NCBI GenBank assembly: GCA_008000375.1
Contig: SMOI01000268.1
Span: forward strand, 1 to 44,290
Source of the DNA: Poteriospumella lacustris
Taxonomy: Eukaryota > Sar > Chrysophyceae > Chromulinales > Dinobryaceae
Direction: 5' to 3'
DNA length: 44,290 nt
In this document: piece after piece, positions 10,951-21,167 of the stretch
Position numbering within the stretch: position 1 is the stretch's first letter
How the letters are laid out: each line of letters begins with the position of its first letter
The notes under the pieces: model-generated
Told to the model about the DNA's origin: nothing
The model's input: the letters and a program-made list of their open reading frames with translations, nothing else
Databases searched by the model: none
Program-made: the position numbers and the translations under genes

Positions 10951-11488
10951 GCCCCCCCCCCGACTGGACACAGCGGCGCCTGTGTCTCTGCTCTCCGCCG
11001 TTCTTTCTCTTGTTTTTCATTACAAAGAAGACAGTAATCATCCACCCAAAGAAAACACTGACCAAATACGCTCGATCTTTCTCGCGCCGCTCTGGGCTCT
11101 GGTCGACAGTGTGCAACCCCCTCGCGGTGCGCAGTCTCCGTCTGCCCTCGTCGATGTTGCTTCTCTTGTTCTGCCATCACTGGCCCCACACACCATCGAC
11201 GGCTCCCGTCGATGGCCTGCCGCGCTCTCACCTCGCTCTACCTCTCGCACCTCACATCTGTGGCGTGCTCTACTCTGCTCTGCTCCGCCCTGTTCTCGTT
11301 CCTCCTGTGTCCTATTCATAGCCAGTTTCCTGTTTGTTTCAATCGCTTGTGGCCGGCTACCTATCGAACACCTCGTAAACCACTCGCGAACTAATCGATG
11401 TTCTCCATCCCACCTCACGCGCTAGTCTACCACCGATACCACCGCTACTCCTACAACTACGACCTCACGGTCCTACGACCCAACGGCC

Positions 11489-14400
11489 CTACGACGGCGG
11501 TGTGGCCTTCGCCACAGCGGCAGCGTATTGCGCCAGACGCATCCACGCGACACGGAAGCCTCGTTGTTGATCGGGCTTCAACAGCGCCTCCAACTCCTTC
11601 GCCAAGAAATTCGATTGCTGCGCCAGCTGCTGCGTCAACGCGCCACGAGACGCGACACGCGCCTCGACCAACCGACGCAACACGGGCAACAGCTTCGGAT
11701 GCGGCTTGCTCTGTTGGATGCAGTGCACGTCGTGCAGACACGCGCGTTGCAACTGCGGCACCGGCACCGGGAACATCACCTGGCCGAACAACAGACACCG
11801 CGCGAACCATCGGAACTCCAAATCTTCCATCCGATACCCCACAGGCATCGCAGACGACGACGCAGTACTCGTGCCCCCCGCTGTGACCAAGGCACTGGAC
11901 GACGTCGACGACGACGACGCATCGCCCGTGTGCCAGTGCTCGAGCACGTACCGCATCGGCAACACGGTCGTGGGCAGCGTCCACAGGTGCACGCCGTATC
12001 GGGGCTTCACGTACAACATCATACACTCGCGTTGCTCGTCGTAGAAGGGCGCGATGCTCTTGCCGCGCAACGACGACGAGGCGACCAACGCGTTGTCCTC
12101 GGCGCCGCTGCCGGCGTCGTCTTCGTCGTCGTCTTCGTCGTCGGACAACGCCGACCGCCGTTTCTTTCCACCGACCAGTGACGACGACGACGACGACGAA
12201 GGCTTCTTCGCACCGCTGCGCTGCCCACTGGCGGCACTCGCGAGATCCAACTGGTGCATCACGTCGCTGTGTCGAATGGACACCAACGGACACGTCAACG
12301 CGACGTCGGTGATCCACTGCGGCGACACGACCGTCACGTTCGTCAGGTACAAGCAATCGCCGCGCTGGTTCTTCATCATGTGCGTGTACACGACGTACTC
12401 GGGCAACGTCTCGGAGGCCAACGTGATGTCGTGGGCGTAGCAGTTCGACGTCGGATGCACATAGACGGGGCCCGTCGTCTGCAGCGACGGGTGCCCCGAC
12501 ACGTACGCGGTGAACTTCCGTCGACGCGACAAGAAATTGATGGGTTTCTCTGCGGGAGACGACGGCGTTTGGTGCAATTGCTGTTGCTGCTGCTGGTGCA
12601 GCCGTTGCAAATGCGGTTCAATCGTCGCAAACGGCGCCCGTTTCGCGATCTGGTCGCAGTAGCCCGACAGCAGAATCTGTCGCAACGCGGTTTCTTCGGC
12701 CGTCGTCGGTGGTTCCAAGACAATGTCAAACGACGATGCGACGTTGTCCTCGTCGTCTTCGTCGTCGTCGCTGCGAGGGGCCGCGGACGTCGCGGCGGCG
12801 AGGCGGTGGTACAGGCCCTGCAGAATGTGCTGCAGCTGGTTGCGGAGGTCGACGATGCGTTGCAACGTGCCTTGATGCAGATGGAACTTCTGGCACAGCG
12901 CTACGACGGACGCGTCCAGGTTCGCTGCGTCGTATTCCCACTTCTGAAACGGCTTGCGTTCCGCCTCGGCGTCGATGCTCAGCGCGTCGTCGTCGTCGTC
13001 GTTGTCGTCGTCGTCGTCGCTGCCGCGTGCTGCGTCGTCCTCGTTCATCGCCGCCTGTTTACGGGTCTGTTCGCGTCGCGCCGCAGCCTCCGTTAACAAG
13101 CGTTCGCGACGGAGCCGACGCAGCGCGGCGTAGAGTGTGAACAGATACGCACCGGTCGCACGCAGTCGCGCCATCACGTCGCCCGACGCGTGGTGAAACA
13201 GCTTGCGTCCCTCGGCGTGGCGCGCTTCTTTCGTCGACGTCTTCGCCTTCTTCGCGACGCGCTGCTTGGTCGACGCCGACGCTTTTCGCTTGCGACGCTG
13301 AGCGCCGCCGTTGTCGTCTTCGTCGTCACCAGCGTCGCTGGCATCGTCGCCGTCGCTGTCGTCGCCGCTTTCGTCGTCGCCGTTGTCGTCGTCGTTCGCT
13401 TCGGCATCGTCGAAGACAAACACCGACCGCTCCGTCAGCGTCGCCACCATCGTCAACACGTGGCTCAGCAGCCGATAGCGCGCGGAGACGTCGCGCATCG
13501 TCTGGGTCGTCTGCGTCGCGATGACGAGCATTTTCGCGAATCGCGGGTGGATCGGGAACCACCGCAGCATCTTCCCCAGCGGCGACAGGTGGCCCAAGAC
13601 GATGGCCTCGTCGCTGGTGGTTGCGGGACGACCTCCGTGCGCTTGTTGATTCAGCAACGCCCAGAGACGTGCGTCGCGTTCTTTCGCGCGCATCGCGGCG
13701 GTTTCGGGTTCGATGGCACCGAGATTCTTCAACAGCGCCACCGCCGCATGGACCGCCGCGCGCGGTGGATTCGAAGGGAACGGAAACGACTCGATCTCCG
13801 TGATGCCCAGCGACAGCATCTACAGCAACAGATGGAGACACAGAAACAGAGAGACAGAGACAGAGAGAGCGTGAGCACCAACGGTCAGCAGCCACCGACA
13901 GGCGACACCGCGGGGCGGGGCGGGAACGGGGACGGGGACGTACATGTAACACGATGTCTTCCAACGGGGTCACGTTGATCTCTGGTGGCATGAAGGCCTG
14001 CATGTGTTCGTGGTAGAAATTGGACGAGAACAACCGGTAGCAATGCCCCGGGCCGGTACGACCGGCACGACCGGCACGTTGATCGGCCGACGCCTTCGAA
14101 ATCCACCGCACCTCGTAGCGCGTGATGCCCGCCTCGTAGACCGACGCCTGTGCGCCGCCGTCGTCACTCGCACCGGTCGACGCACTCGCGAGGACCTTTT
14201 CCTTGCAGCGGCCGGAGTCCACGACGTAGCGAATGCCCGGGATGGTGATCGACGTCTCCGCGACGTTCGTCGCGACCACGATCAGTCGGTGGCCCTTCGG
14301 CACCGGCGCGAAGATTTTCTTCTGCAAATGCGCCGGCATCATCGCGTACAAAGGCAGGATCCAGGGCTTCAACTTCGGTGCGTTGTCCACGGTGGGCGGC

Positions 14401-17192
14401 GCCGCGGCGGCGTCATCGGTGGCGGCGGCGTCGCTGGTAGCGACAGCGGCATCGGCGGCGGCATCGGCGGCGTTTTCCTTCGCTTTCTCGTCGTCCTTCG
14501 CAGCATCGGCGTCGGCATCGGCATCGGCAGCGGGCGCGGCGCCTTTGCCGAGGACCTTCGCCAACATTTCTCGCCGCAACTTCGCCGCGACCGCTGCTTC
14601 GTCGTCCTCGTCCTCGTCACTGTCGCTGCCGTCGCGCGGCTGCTTCTTCGCCGGAACCGGCGCTTTGACGTAGTCTTCGTCGTCAATATCACTGAGAACC
14701 GACTCGTCGTCGCCCTCGTCCGCGTCGGCGAGCTGGCGCTGGTCGTCCCAGTTCATCGCGTCGTAGTCGTCGTCGCCGTCGTCGGCGAAGTCCTCGTCGA
14801 CGTCGCTGCCCGCGTCGATCTCGTCGACTTGGTCGCCATCGAAGCCCACGTCGCCATCCGTAGCCGTGGCAGCCTGCTGCTTCAGGTTGTTCAACATCGC
14901 AACGAGCGGTGCATCATCGGCGTCGGCGTCGGCGTCGCCGGCTTCGCCACCGTCGGCAGCGGCCGTCGTCGACGCCACCGGGCGACGTTGTTCACGTGCA
15001 CCGCTCCCGCCGCCACGACGCCCGCGTTTCCGCCCCAAGGCACGCTGCAAGCGCTGACACATATACAGAATCTCTCGTTTGCCCGTGAGAAAGACCAGGA
15101 CGCCGCCGGCCGGCAGCCGTTCGTGGATCTGACACGTCTTCTTGAACGTCTCCTGCAGATAGTCCCGGATCTCGGTGCGTTTCGCGAAGTGGTTCGTGAC
15201 GGGATACTGGCGGGCCTCGACCTTGATGATGGGTGGCAGCGGGTGGAAGAGTCGTTCTTGGCAGAAGTCATCGACACGCAACGTGGCGGACATGATGATC
15301 AACTTCAACGGCGTCAACGGCGTCGCGAAGTCGGCTTGTTCCGCGGGGGAGAGGGTCTTCCACTTGCTGTATTCCTTCGCGGCAATTTCTTTGCGCAAGG
15401 GAATTGCACGGGAAATCATGCCCAACAAGATGTCCGTGTTGACGTTGCGCTCGTGCGCCTCGTCGAGGATGATGACGGAGTATTTGCGGAGCAGCAGGTC
15501 CTGCGAGATCTCGCGCAGCAGGATTCCGTCCGTCATGAACTTGACACGCGTGTCACTGCCCACCGTCGTCGAATCGTAACGGATTTGATAGCCGACCTTG
15601 CGTCCGTTGGGGTAATGCTGCGCAAGGAGTGCTTCGTCGTCGCTGCCGTCGGCGGCCTCATTGTCGTCGTTGTCGTCATCGTCGTCGTTGTCGTCGCCGC
15701 CGTCGCCGGTGTCTTCGCCGCCGTTCGCCGCACCTTTCGCACGTTGCTTTTGGCGCAGTTTCCGTTGGTTTTTCTTGCGCTTGTTGAGTTTCTTTTGACG
15801 GGCCAATGCGGGCAACGTACTGCCCATTTCGAAATTGACACGTTCCGCGGTGCTGGTGACGGCGACACGACGCGGCTGGGCGATGCCGATCAAATGATCT
15901 TCGTCCTGCGCATACCCCGCCTCGTAGAGAAACTGCGGCACTTGTGTACTCTTGCCCGAGCCTGTTTCACCACAGAGAATGATGACGTCGTGGTTGTGCA
16001 CCGCCTCGACGATCTCTTGTTCCATCTGACACACCGGCAGGTTCATGCGATCCATCGCGACCTGATGCGGCCGCTCGATGGTCATGTGGCGACGGTAATT
16101 GAAAAAGGTATCCTCTACGAGTGGTTTCTTGGCGATCACGACCTTGGATGGCTCCGCACCCGTCGCGACAAGGGCAGCGTCGTCGTGATGAGGCACATTC
16201 GAGACGAAGGCGTGCGGCTTGTGGGGATCGTAGTCGAATTCGGCCGAGAAAATGGTGGAAACCTTGCGATCTTTGTCGTCGCTGGTAGAATCAGCCGCGG
16301 CCTTTTGTTCTTTGATCTTAGAAAATTGTGCCAACAAATTCTTGCCCAATCCCGCTGCGGAGAATGGCTTTTTCTCTTCGGTTGTCACTGCCGGCTTCGT
16401 GGAAGCCTCTTCTGGCTGCACAGGTGCCTTCAGAACAGCAGGAACGCTCGAAACGGATGACGAAGGTTCTTCAACCTCAGTGATGGGTGGTGCATCGTTG
16501 GAAGCTGCCTTCTTCTTTTTCTTTTTCGAATTCTTCTTCGCAGCTCTCGCGTCGTCTTCGCTGTCGCTGTTGCTTGGCGGCGCTGCTGCAGCCGGTTTGA
16601 ACAACGACGTGAAGGAAAACAATGTGTCACCTTCCGTAGCGTTATTTGAGTCGATGGGGACGATATTCGATGCAGGTGACGGCTGCAAAACGACTGAGGA
16701 CGGTTTGATGCTGCCCTTCCGGGTCTCGATGGCTGCGTCGGGAGTGTCGTCCTCGTCTTCCGCCTCGTCAGAATCGGCTGCTTGATGTCGATTGGGATAC
16801 AATACGTCCAATTCTTCATCTGTTAGCTTAATCCCTGCACGTTCCTTCTTCAGAAGCAACGTCAGTTGCTCACGGAGCGTCGCAGTGTGGTTCAACTGAC
16901 TAGAACTCTGCAACATATCGCGCTGTTCCTGGGAGATCTCATTGGCCTTGATAACATCCATGTACTCGCCTAGCTTGGAGGCTCTTTCTCTCTTCTTCTC
17001 ACGCTGCAAGACTTTCTTTTGTTCTTTCTTACTGAGTTTCTTGAATTTCTTCAATTCTTCCTGGGGCATGTACTTGATCTTCTTTTCCTCCTCCGTCAGG
17101 GCTTGCTTTCGCTTTTTTCCCACGATGACAGCATTGGGATCATTTCCCAGCTCCGCAAGAAGCTCTTCACTCAAAATCGCTTCCTCGGACAT
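11489..17192 (-). CDS. DHX37: DEAH-box RNA helicase, DHX37/Dhr1 (Ecm16) type, with large acidic insertions
   Basis: Exon 1 is 13944-17192, a 124-nt intron is 13820-13943 (GTACGT...CTGTAG), and exon 2 is 11489-13819; the product is 1,859 residues. Start chosen at MSEEAILSEELLAELG; the longer frame upstream begins at a non-ATG codon. The Lys-rich N-terminus fits the nucleolar Ecm16 family. Motifs: Walker A GETGSGKST (about 408), DEAH (577-580), SAT (635), FLTGKREI, then ATNVAETSITIPGIRYVVD and QRAGRAGRTGPG. The OB-fold/C-terminal region (VYVHPTSNCY, PEYVVY, PRYGVHLWTLP) matches DHX37. The family releases U3 snoRNA during 40S maturation. It is far longer than human DHX37 (about 1,150) because of Asp/Ala-rich inserts: about 463-525 inside RecA1, a very long one in RecA2, and several in the C-terminal part. 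Confidence 0.93.
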
Positions 17193-17481
17193 GGCTAATT
17201 GCAGTGTAAAAGTCCTCCTCGCGTGGTCGATTGACAGTGACCGGCAGTGCACTGCGGCGTCGGCGATGATTGGATGGACGCCGGAGACGCTTATTTTAGG
17301 CCTTTTTTACAAGGAACGAGGTTAACTATGGCGTCAAATGGTGAGGGGGGCATCCCCGCTGCGTCGGCGGTGATCGATGACTCGACGGTCGATCGGAGGA
17401 TTCAAATCAGATTTCTCACAACCGATATTGACAGCAAAGACGCTGGTGGTGTCTTGGTTGTCATCTGAGTAATTGTGAGGC
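17193..17481. promoter_or_regulatory. Compact divergent promoter between DHX37 and RAD9
   Basis: Only 289 bp separate the two start codons. It contains a T6 tract at 17303-17308 and an upstream ORF on the RAD9 side. No further motif is claimed. Confidence 0.55.
17328..17468 (+). CDS. Possible 46-codon upstream ORF before RAD9
   Basis: ATG at 17328 opens a 46-residue frame with central segment DRRIQIRFLTTD and a TGA at 17466-17468, 13 nt before the RAD9 ATG at 17482. The string IQIRFLTTD loosely resembles the first strand of NLE domains (WDR12/Ytm1), but nothing follows to support that. It could be a translation-regulating uORF, a decayed fragment, or chance. Confidence 0.25.
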   Translation: MASNGEGGIPAASAVIDDSTVDRRIQIRFLTTDIDSKDAGGVLVVI

Positions 17482-19357
17482 ATGGCGGGGAGGATATCAG
17501 AAACTTTGTTTTTGGCGAGGGTAGATGCCACGGGCATCAAGGCGTTCGTGGCCTCGTTGCATTTGTTGCAAAAGATCGGGAGAGATCTCTTGTTGGAAGT
17601 CGAAGAGCATGCCATGACGCTGCGAGGATTGAATGACAACAAAAGCTCATTCGGTGCCGTTGAATTCGAACGGGCCTTTTTCGATGAGTACAATCTGAAC
17701 ACGAGTTTGGCAGGACCCTTCTCCGGGAAGTTAGCTGTCAAGGTATGGAGAGAGCTGACTCCACTGCATTGCGAATGACCCCCCCGCCGCGAAGAATGCT
17801 AACGAAGCAGTGCGTGCTAAATCTGTTGTGTTCAGCCCATCTGCATGGTGCTGAAGAATCTCAAAAGCGTGTCCCACATCGTCATGGCTGGCGTCCGCTG
17901 TCAGGCCGAGTTTAACATCACGTTTCAATTGCATTTGAAGAACAGTGTGATTCGATCGTACTACTTTTGTTACGAAGATTGCGAGATTGTGAACGCCGTC
18001 TGCGATGAAGCCGAGTGTTCGCTCATTCAAATGCGTCCACGTGTGATGGGGCAGCTCTTGGATTACATCCACCGCTCGCCGGAGATATTGATGATCGCGA
18101 AGCCCGGTGAATTCAGTGTACGGTCATATCACCAAGCGAATGAATTCCATGCGCCATCTCTTCAACGCTCACAACCGACGTTGGTCAATAAGCTCAATTC
18201 CGTGGTGTCAACGGGGCTGAGTTTGAGTATATCGGAACTGGAGATCTACGATTACCGATCGGCCGAAGACAGTGAAGCCATCGTCTTTTGTATGAAAGAA
18301 GTCGATTCTTTCGTCGCCTTCTGTGAGGTCTTAGATCTGCAGCTGTTCAATTTCTTTTTTTCGACCGGTGGCAGGTGAGTTCCGTCGCTACATCTGCACT
18401 ACGTACATCGATCTTCACACACCTTCAAACGCTCATCTGTTGCGGGTATTGCTGTGCAGTGCGATGAAGCTCACCGTTAGTTTGGATGGATTTTCCGTGT
18501 CGCTGATTATGGCGACGCTGCAACATGGCATCAACCGCGAGAGAGGAGACGCCGACGAGGAAGCAGCGCTGGAAGAGGAAGCGTTGCCGTCGCGGAAACG
18601 ACCAGCGACGCAACCGAAGCCGCGCAGTAAGCCGAAACAGCCCAAGAAAACACCCAAAACCATCAATCGAGGCAGAGACACGGCAGCTATCAACGATGAG
18701 ACATCCAGTCGCACGACTGACAAGCAAACGCGTGACGAAGACGAAACATTTTTTGAAGTTGCGAAAGATGATGACGACGACGCAGGCTTCGACGAGCGTC
18801 GTGAATCGCAACCAGATGAAAGTCTTGAAGCCGAATTTGACCCCGCCGTAACCACTACTACAGGCAATGCGCTGTTTGCCAACAATGCTTCGCAGTTGTC
18901 GATCTATCTGCAAAACAAGCAAAGCCAACGGGACGACGAGGACGATGAAGCGACCATCGCCGATGAAGATGACGAAGAAGACGACGACCACGAATTCGTC
19001 GTGAAGCGATCGCGTCTCAACCAGCATCCAAAGCATCGGCAGTTTTATAGCTCCGGTCACAATACAGAAGACGATGACACCGAAGAAGAAAAGGACGCCT
19101 CCACCGCCATCATCGTTGGAGCTCATCGGACAGGGCAACAGGCCGACCACGCGGACGGCGATGATGATACCGATGAAGACATCCGAGTCAACAAGAAACG
19201 GGTCCCAAGAGCTGTCCCCCACTCTTTGATGTCCTCTGGTGGCTCTGATGCCATCATCACCGCAGTGGTACAGCAGCAATTCCAGCAAGCACAACGGGCG
19301 GGAAAGAAGAAAGGGGCGCGCCGGCTGTTGGACATCAGCGACGACGAGTCACTCTAA
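17482..19357 (+). CDS. RAD9: RAD9 subunit of the 9-1-1 checkpoint clamp
   Basis: Exons 17482-17742, 17836-18374 and 18460-19357 (introns 93 and 85 nt; phases join) give 565 residues. Residues 1-290 form the PCNA-like two-lobe Rad9 fold: HLLQKIGRDLLLEVEEHAMTL and FERAFFDEY at the N-terminus, FNITFQLHLKNSVIRSY in the middle, and FFSTGGSAMKLTVSLDGF across the second splice junction. Residues 300-565 are a disordered acidic and basic tail ending in LLDISDDESL. Rad9 tails are phosphorylated and recruit TopBP1/Dpb11 in known systems; the Ser-Asp-Asp-Glu here is a CK2-type site by consensus. It acts with Rad1 and Hus1 on damaged nuclear DNA. Convergent with the next gene, 136 bp apart. Confidence 0.9.
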
Positions 19358-19493
19358 ACGCCGCACCACCAACGGTTGCGTTGATATTGTACATAAAGAC
19401 ATTAAACAAAGACTTTTATTTACATAAGGGGGCGTCTACGTCGATTTTTCTGCAGTGTTGGGGACGTGGGCGAATGCAACGCGGCGGAGCCAT

Positions 19494-20720
19494 CTACACG
19501 GCTGTGTTACGCAACGAATCGAGCACCGACTGGATATCCGCCGCCAAATTCTCTCGTTCGTGAGCTTGCTCAGTCACAATTTGCTGTTTTTGTTTGGATT
19601 TCAGGTATTTTTCGTATTGCTCCTTGATTCGAAGCTTTTCTTGTTGTTTCCGTTGTGTATTCGGGGTGATGGCGCGTGCTGCGGGGGCTGGAGCCGTCAA
19701 GTTGACGTCGTCTTCACCACCCGAATCATTGTGCGCTTCATCCACAAATTTCACTCGCTTTCCTTGGGAACTTGATCGAGGCTTTTCGTTGGATTCTTTT
19801 TCCCGACTAACAGGTTTCATAGTTGCATTGGCTGTTGCCGCTTGGTCAGCATCTCTCGCCGAAGCTGTGCGAATTATTGGTCGCCTTTCATGCACCTCTT
19901 CGTCTTCGCTGCTGTCCTCATTTTCGATCGATGCTGCTTTATCCTTCGCAGCAGGACGACCTTCATTTTCTTTCTTCCTCATTTTCCGCAATCGTGCCTT
20001 GATGGCCTGCTGGTCGTTGACATCGATCACCGTCACGTTCTTCGATGTCTTCTCTGGTTCCTCCTCAACAGAGCCACTCGCTTCTGCATTTTTCGTCTTC
20101 TGAGGAGGTGGTTCTAAGCCAGCTAGGTATTCGATTTGGTGCGAAATATGTTGACGCAGGGCGCTGACTTCTGCACTGGGAGTCACCCTGTCGAGATTTC
20201 GGTTGAAGTACTTCTTGATCATCTTCTCCAACTCGTCATCCATCTCTTCATCCAGTTCACCATTCATCAGTCGACGCTCTAACTCATAAGATTCCGTATC
20301 AAATTCCTTTCGTAATTCAGCAAGCTGCTCCTTGTTCAATTCCGACGACGCGATCTTTTCTTTCGCAACTTTGGTTGGCTTGGCAGGTTTCGCAGGCTCT
20401 GGCTCATCATCGTCTTCGTCAACAAACTTTGAGGCAGAAGTCTGCCTGTTGTGCTTAGCAACTTCACCTGGCGAAGATGGCTTGACAACAATTGGATAGG
20501 CACTTGAGAGATTGCGCACCAGGATGTCTTGCTCGTCGTCTTCGTCATTTGTTTCGAGACGAAATTCTTCACCCTTGGAAAGAGAGTTCAGCTTTTGTTG
20601 TAGCTGCTTTCTGGCCTCAATGCGGGCGGTGACATTTTGAACCTTTCGTCGCAGCAGGTTCTTCCGACAAGAATAAATTTGCGCCAAACAGGACTCGACA
20701 ATATCCAACGAATTCGCCAT
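19494..20720 (-). CDS. Unknown acidic coiled-coil protein, 408 residues
   Basis: Single exon. The start is the ATG at 20720 in context AAAAATGGCG; 16 further upstream codons exist but begin at a TTG. Residues 1-50 (DIVESCLAQIYSCRKNLLRRK) and 355-400 (QEKLRIKEQYEKYLKSKQKQ) are predicted coiled coils. Between them are acidic, Lys/Glu/Ser-rich disordered segments and a short conserved-looking helix ELERRLMNGELDEEMDDEL near 155-175. No signal peptide, membrane segment or catalytic motif is seen. I do not recognise the family. Head-to-head with the RUS gene. Confidence 0.8.
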   Translation of the reverse strand: MANSLDIVESCLAQIYSCRKNLLRRKVQNVTARIEARKQLQQKLNSLSKGEEFRLETNDEDDEQDILVRNLSSAYPIVVKPSSPGEVAKHNRQTSASKFVDEDDDEPEPAKPAKPTKVAKEKIASSELNKEQLAELRKEFDTESYELERRLMNGELDEEMDDELEKMIKKYFNRNLDRVTPSAEVSALRQHISHQIEYLAGLEPPPQKTKNAEASGSVEEEPEKTSKNVTVIDVNDQQAIKARLRKMRKKENEGRPAAKDKAASIENEDSSEDEEVHERRPIIRTASARDADQAATANATMKPVSREKESNEKPRSSSQGKRVKFVDEAHNDSGGEDDVNLTAPAPAARAITPNTQRKQQEKLRIKEQYEKYLKSKQKQQIVTEQAHERENLAADIQSVLDSLRNTAV

Positions 20721-21167
20721 TTTTATCCCAACTAGAGTCTCTCCTTCGTCGCCTCGATTTTGCAACAAACCGCGAAAAAATCCTCAGTTTGTCTTGAAAA
20801 ATAATCAAACGAGCAAGATTACCACCGTCAACTTGAATCTGATGTGGTTTTCTATGACGATGTCGCGTATCCCATATCGCGTAGAACTCATCGAGAACGT
20901 CTTCTTTTCTCGTTGCTTGTCCCTATCGACAGCAAATTTGTAACGGTCAGCAGCAGCCACTGCATGACGCGATGACGATGACACGAGGCATGCGTCAGAT
21001 TTTGCCACACACGAAGCTGCAGAGATACTCCGACTGAATCATGCATAGGATAAACGACACCGAATGAGAAGAAAGGGTTGCCTTTCATAAGTGCATGGTA
21101 ATTAGTGCACTGAAAGCAGACGTGTGCAGTAAAAGTTACAAGGTATCTTTTTGATTGCAAGTTCATC
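20721..21167. promoter_or_regulatory. Divergent promoter region between coiled-coil gene and RUS gene
   Basis: 447 bp between two divergent ATGs. No gene, repeat or recognised motif stands out. Confidence 0.45.

Larger units (their letters stand above)
7482..11488 (+). other. 4-kb gene-free, pyrimidine-rich interval between convergent genes
   Basis: No open frame here shows a domain, codon bias or splice-linked continuation. Near the start (about 7740-8230) the + strand is A/G-rich, then from about 8340 to 11400 it is strongly T/C-rich. It contains C-runs of 8-11, CA repeats, CT microsatellite and two decamer arrays. It lies between the 3' ends of the RRM gene (+) and DHX37 (-), so it cannot be a 5' leader of either. 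It may be a very long 3' UTR or spacer. No tRNA or rRNA is seen. Confidence 0.55.

Noticed and set aside
8159-11425. Several 100-260 codon frames in the first gap
   Set aside because: Cys/Leu/Phe/Ser-rich translations of T/C-rich and repeat DNA on one strand and Arg/Gln/Gly-rich on the other. No domains and many overlapping alternatives.
11457-16460. Long frames opposite or out of frame with DHX37 (up to 818 codons on the + strand)
   Set aside because: They mirror the GC-biased codons and Asp/Ala repeats of DHX37. The true frame carries every helicase motif.
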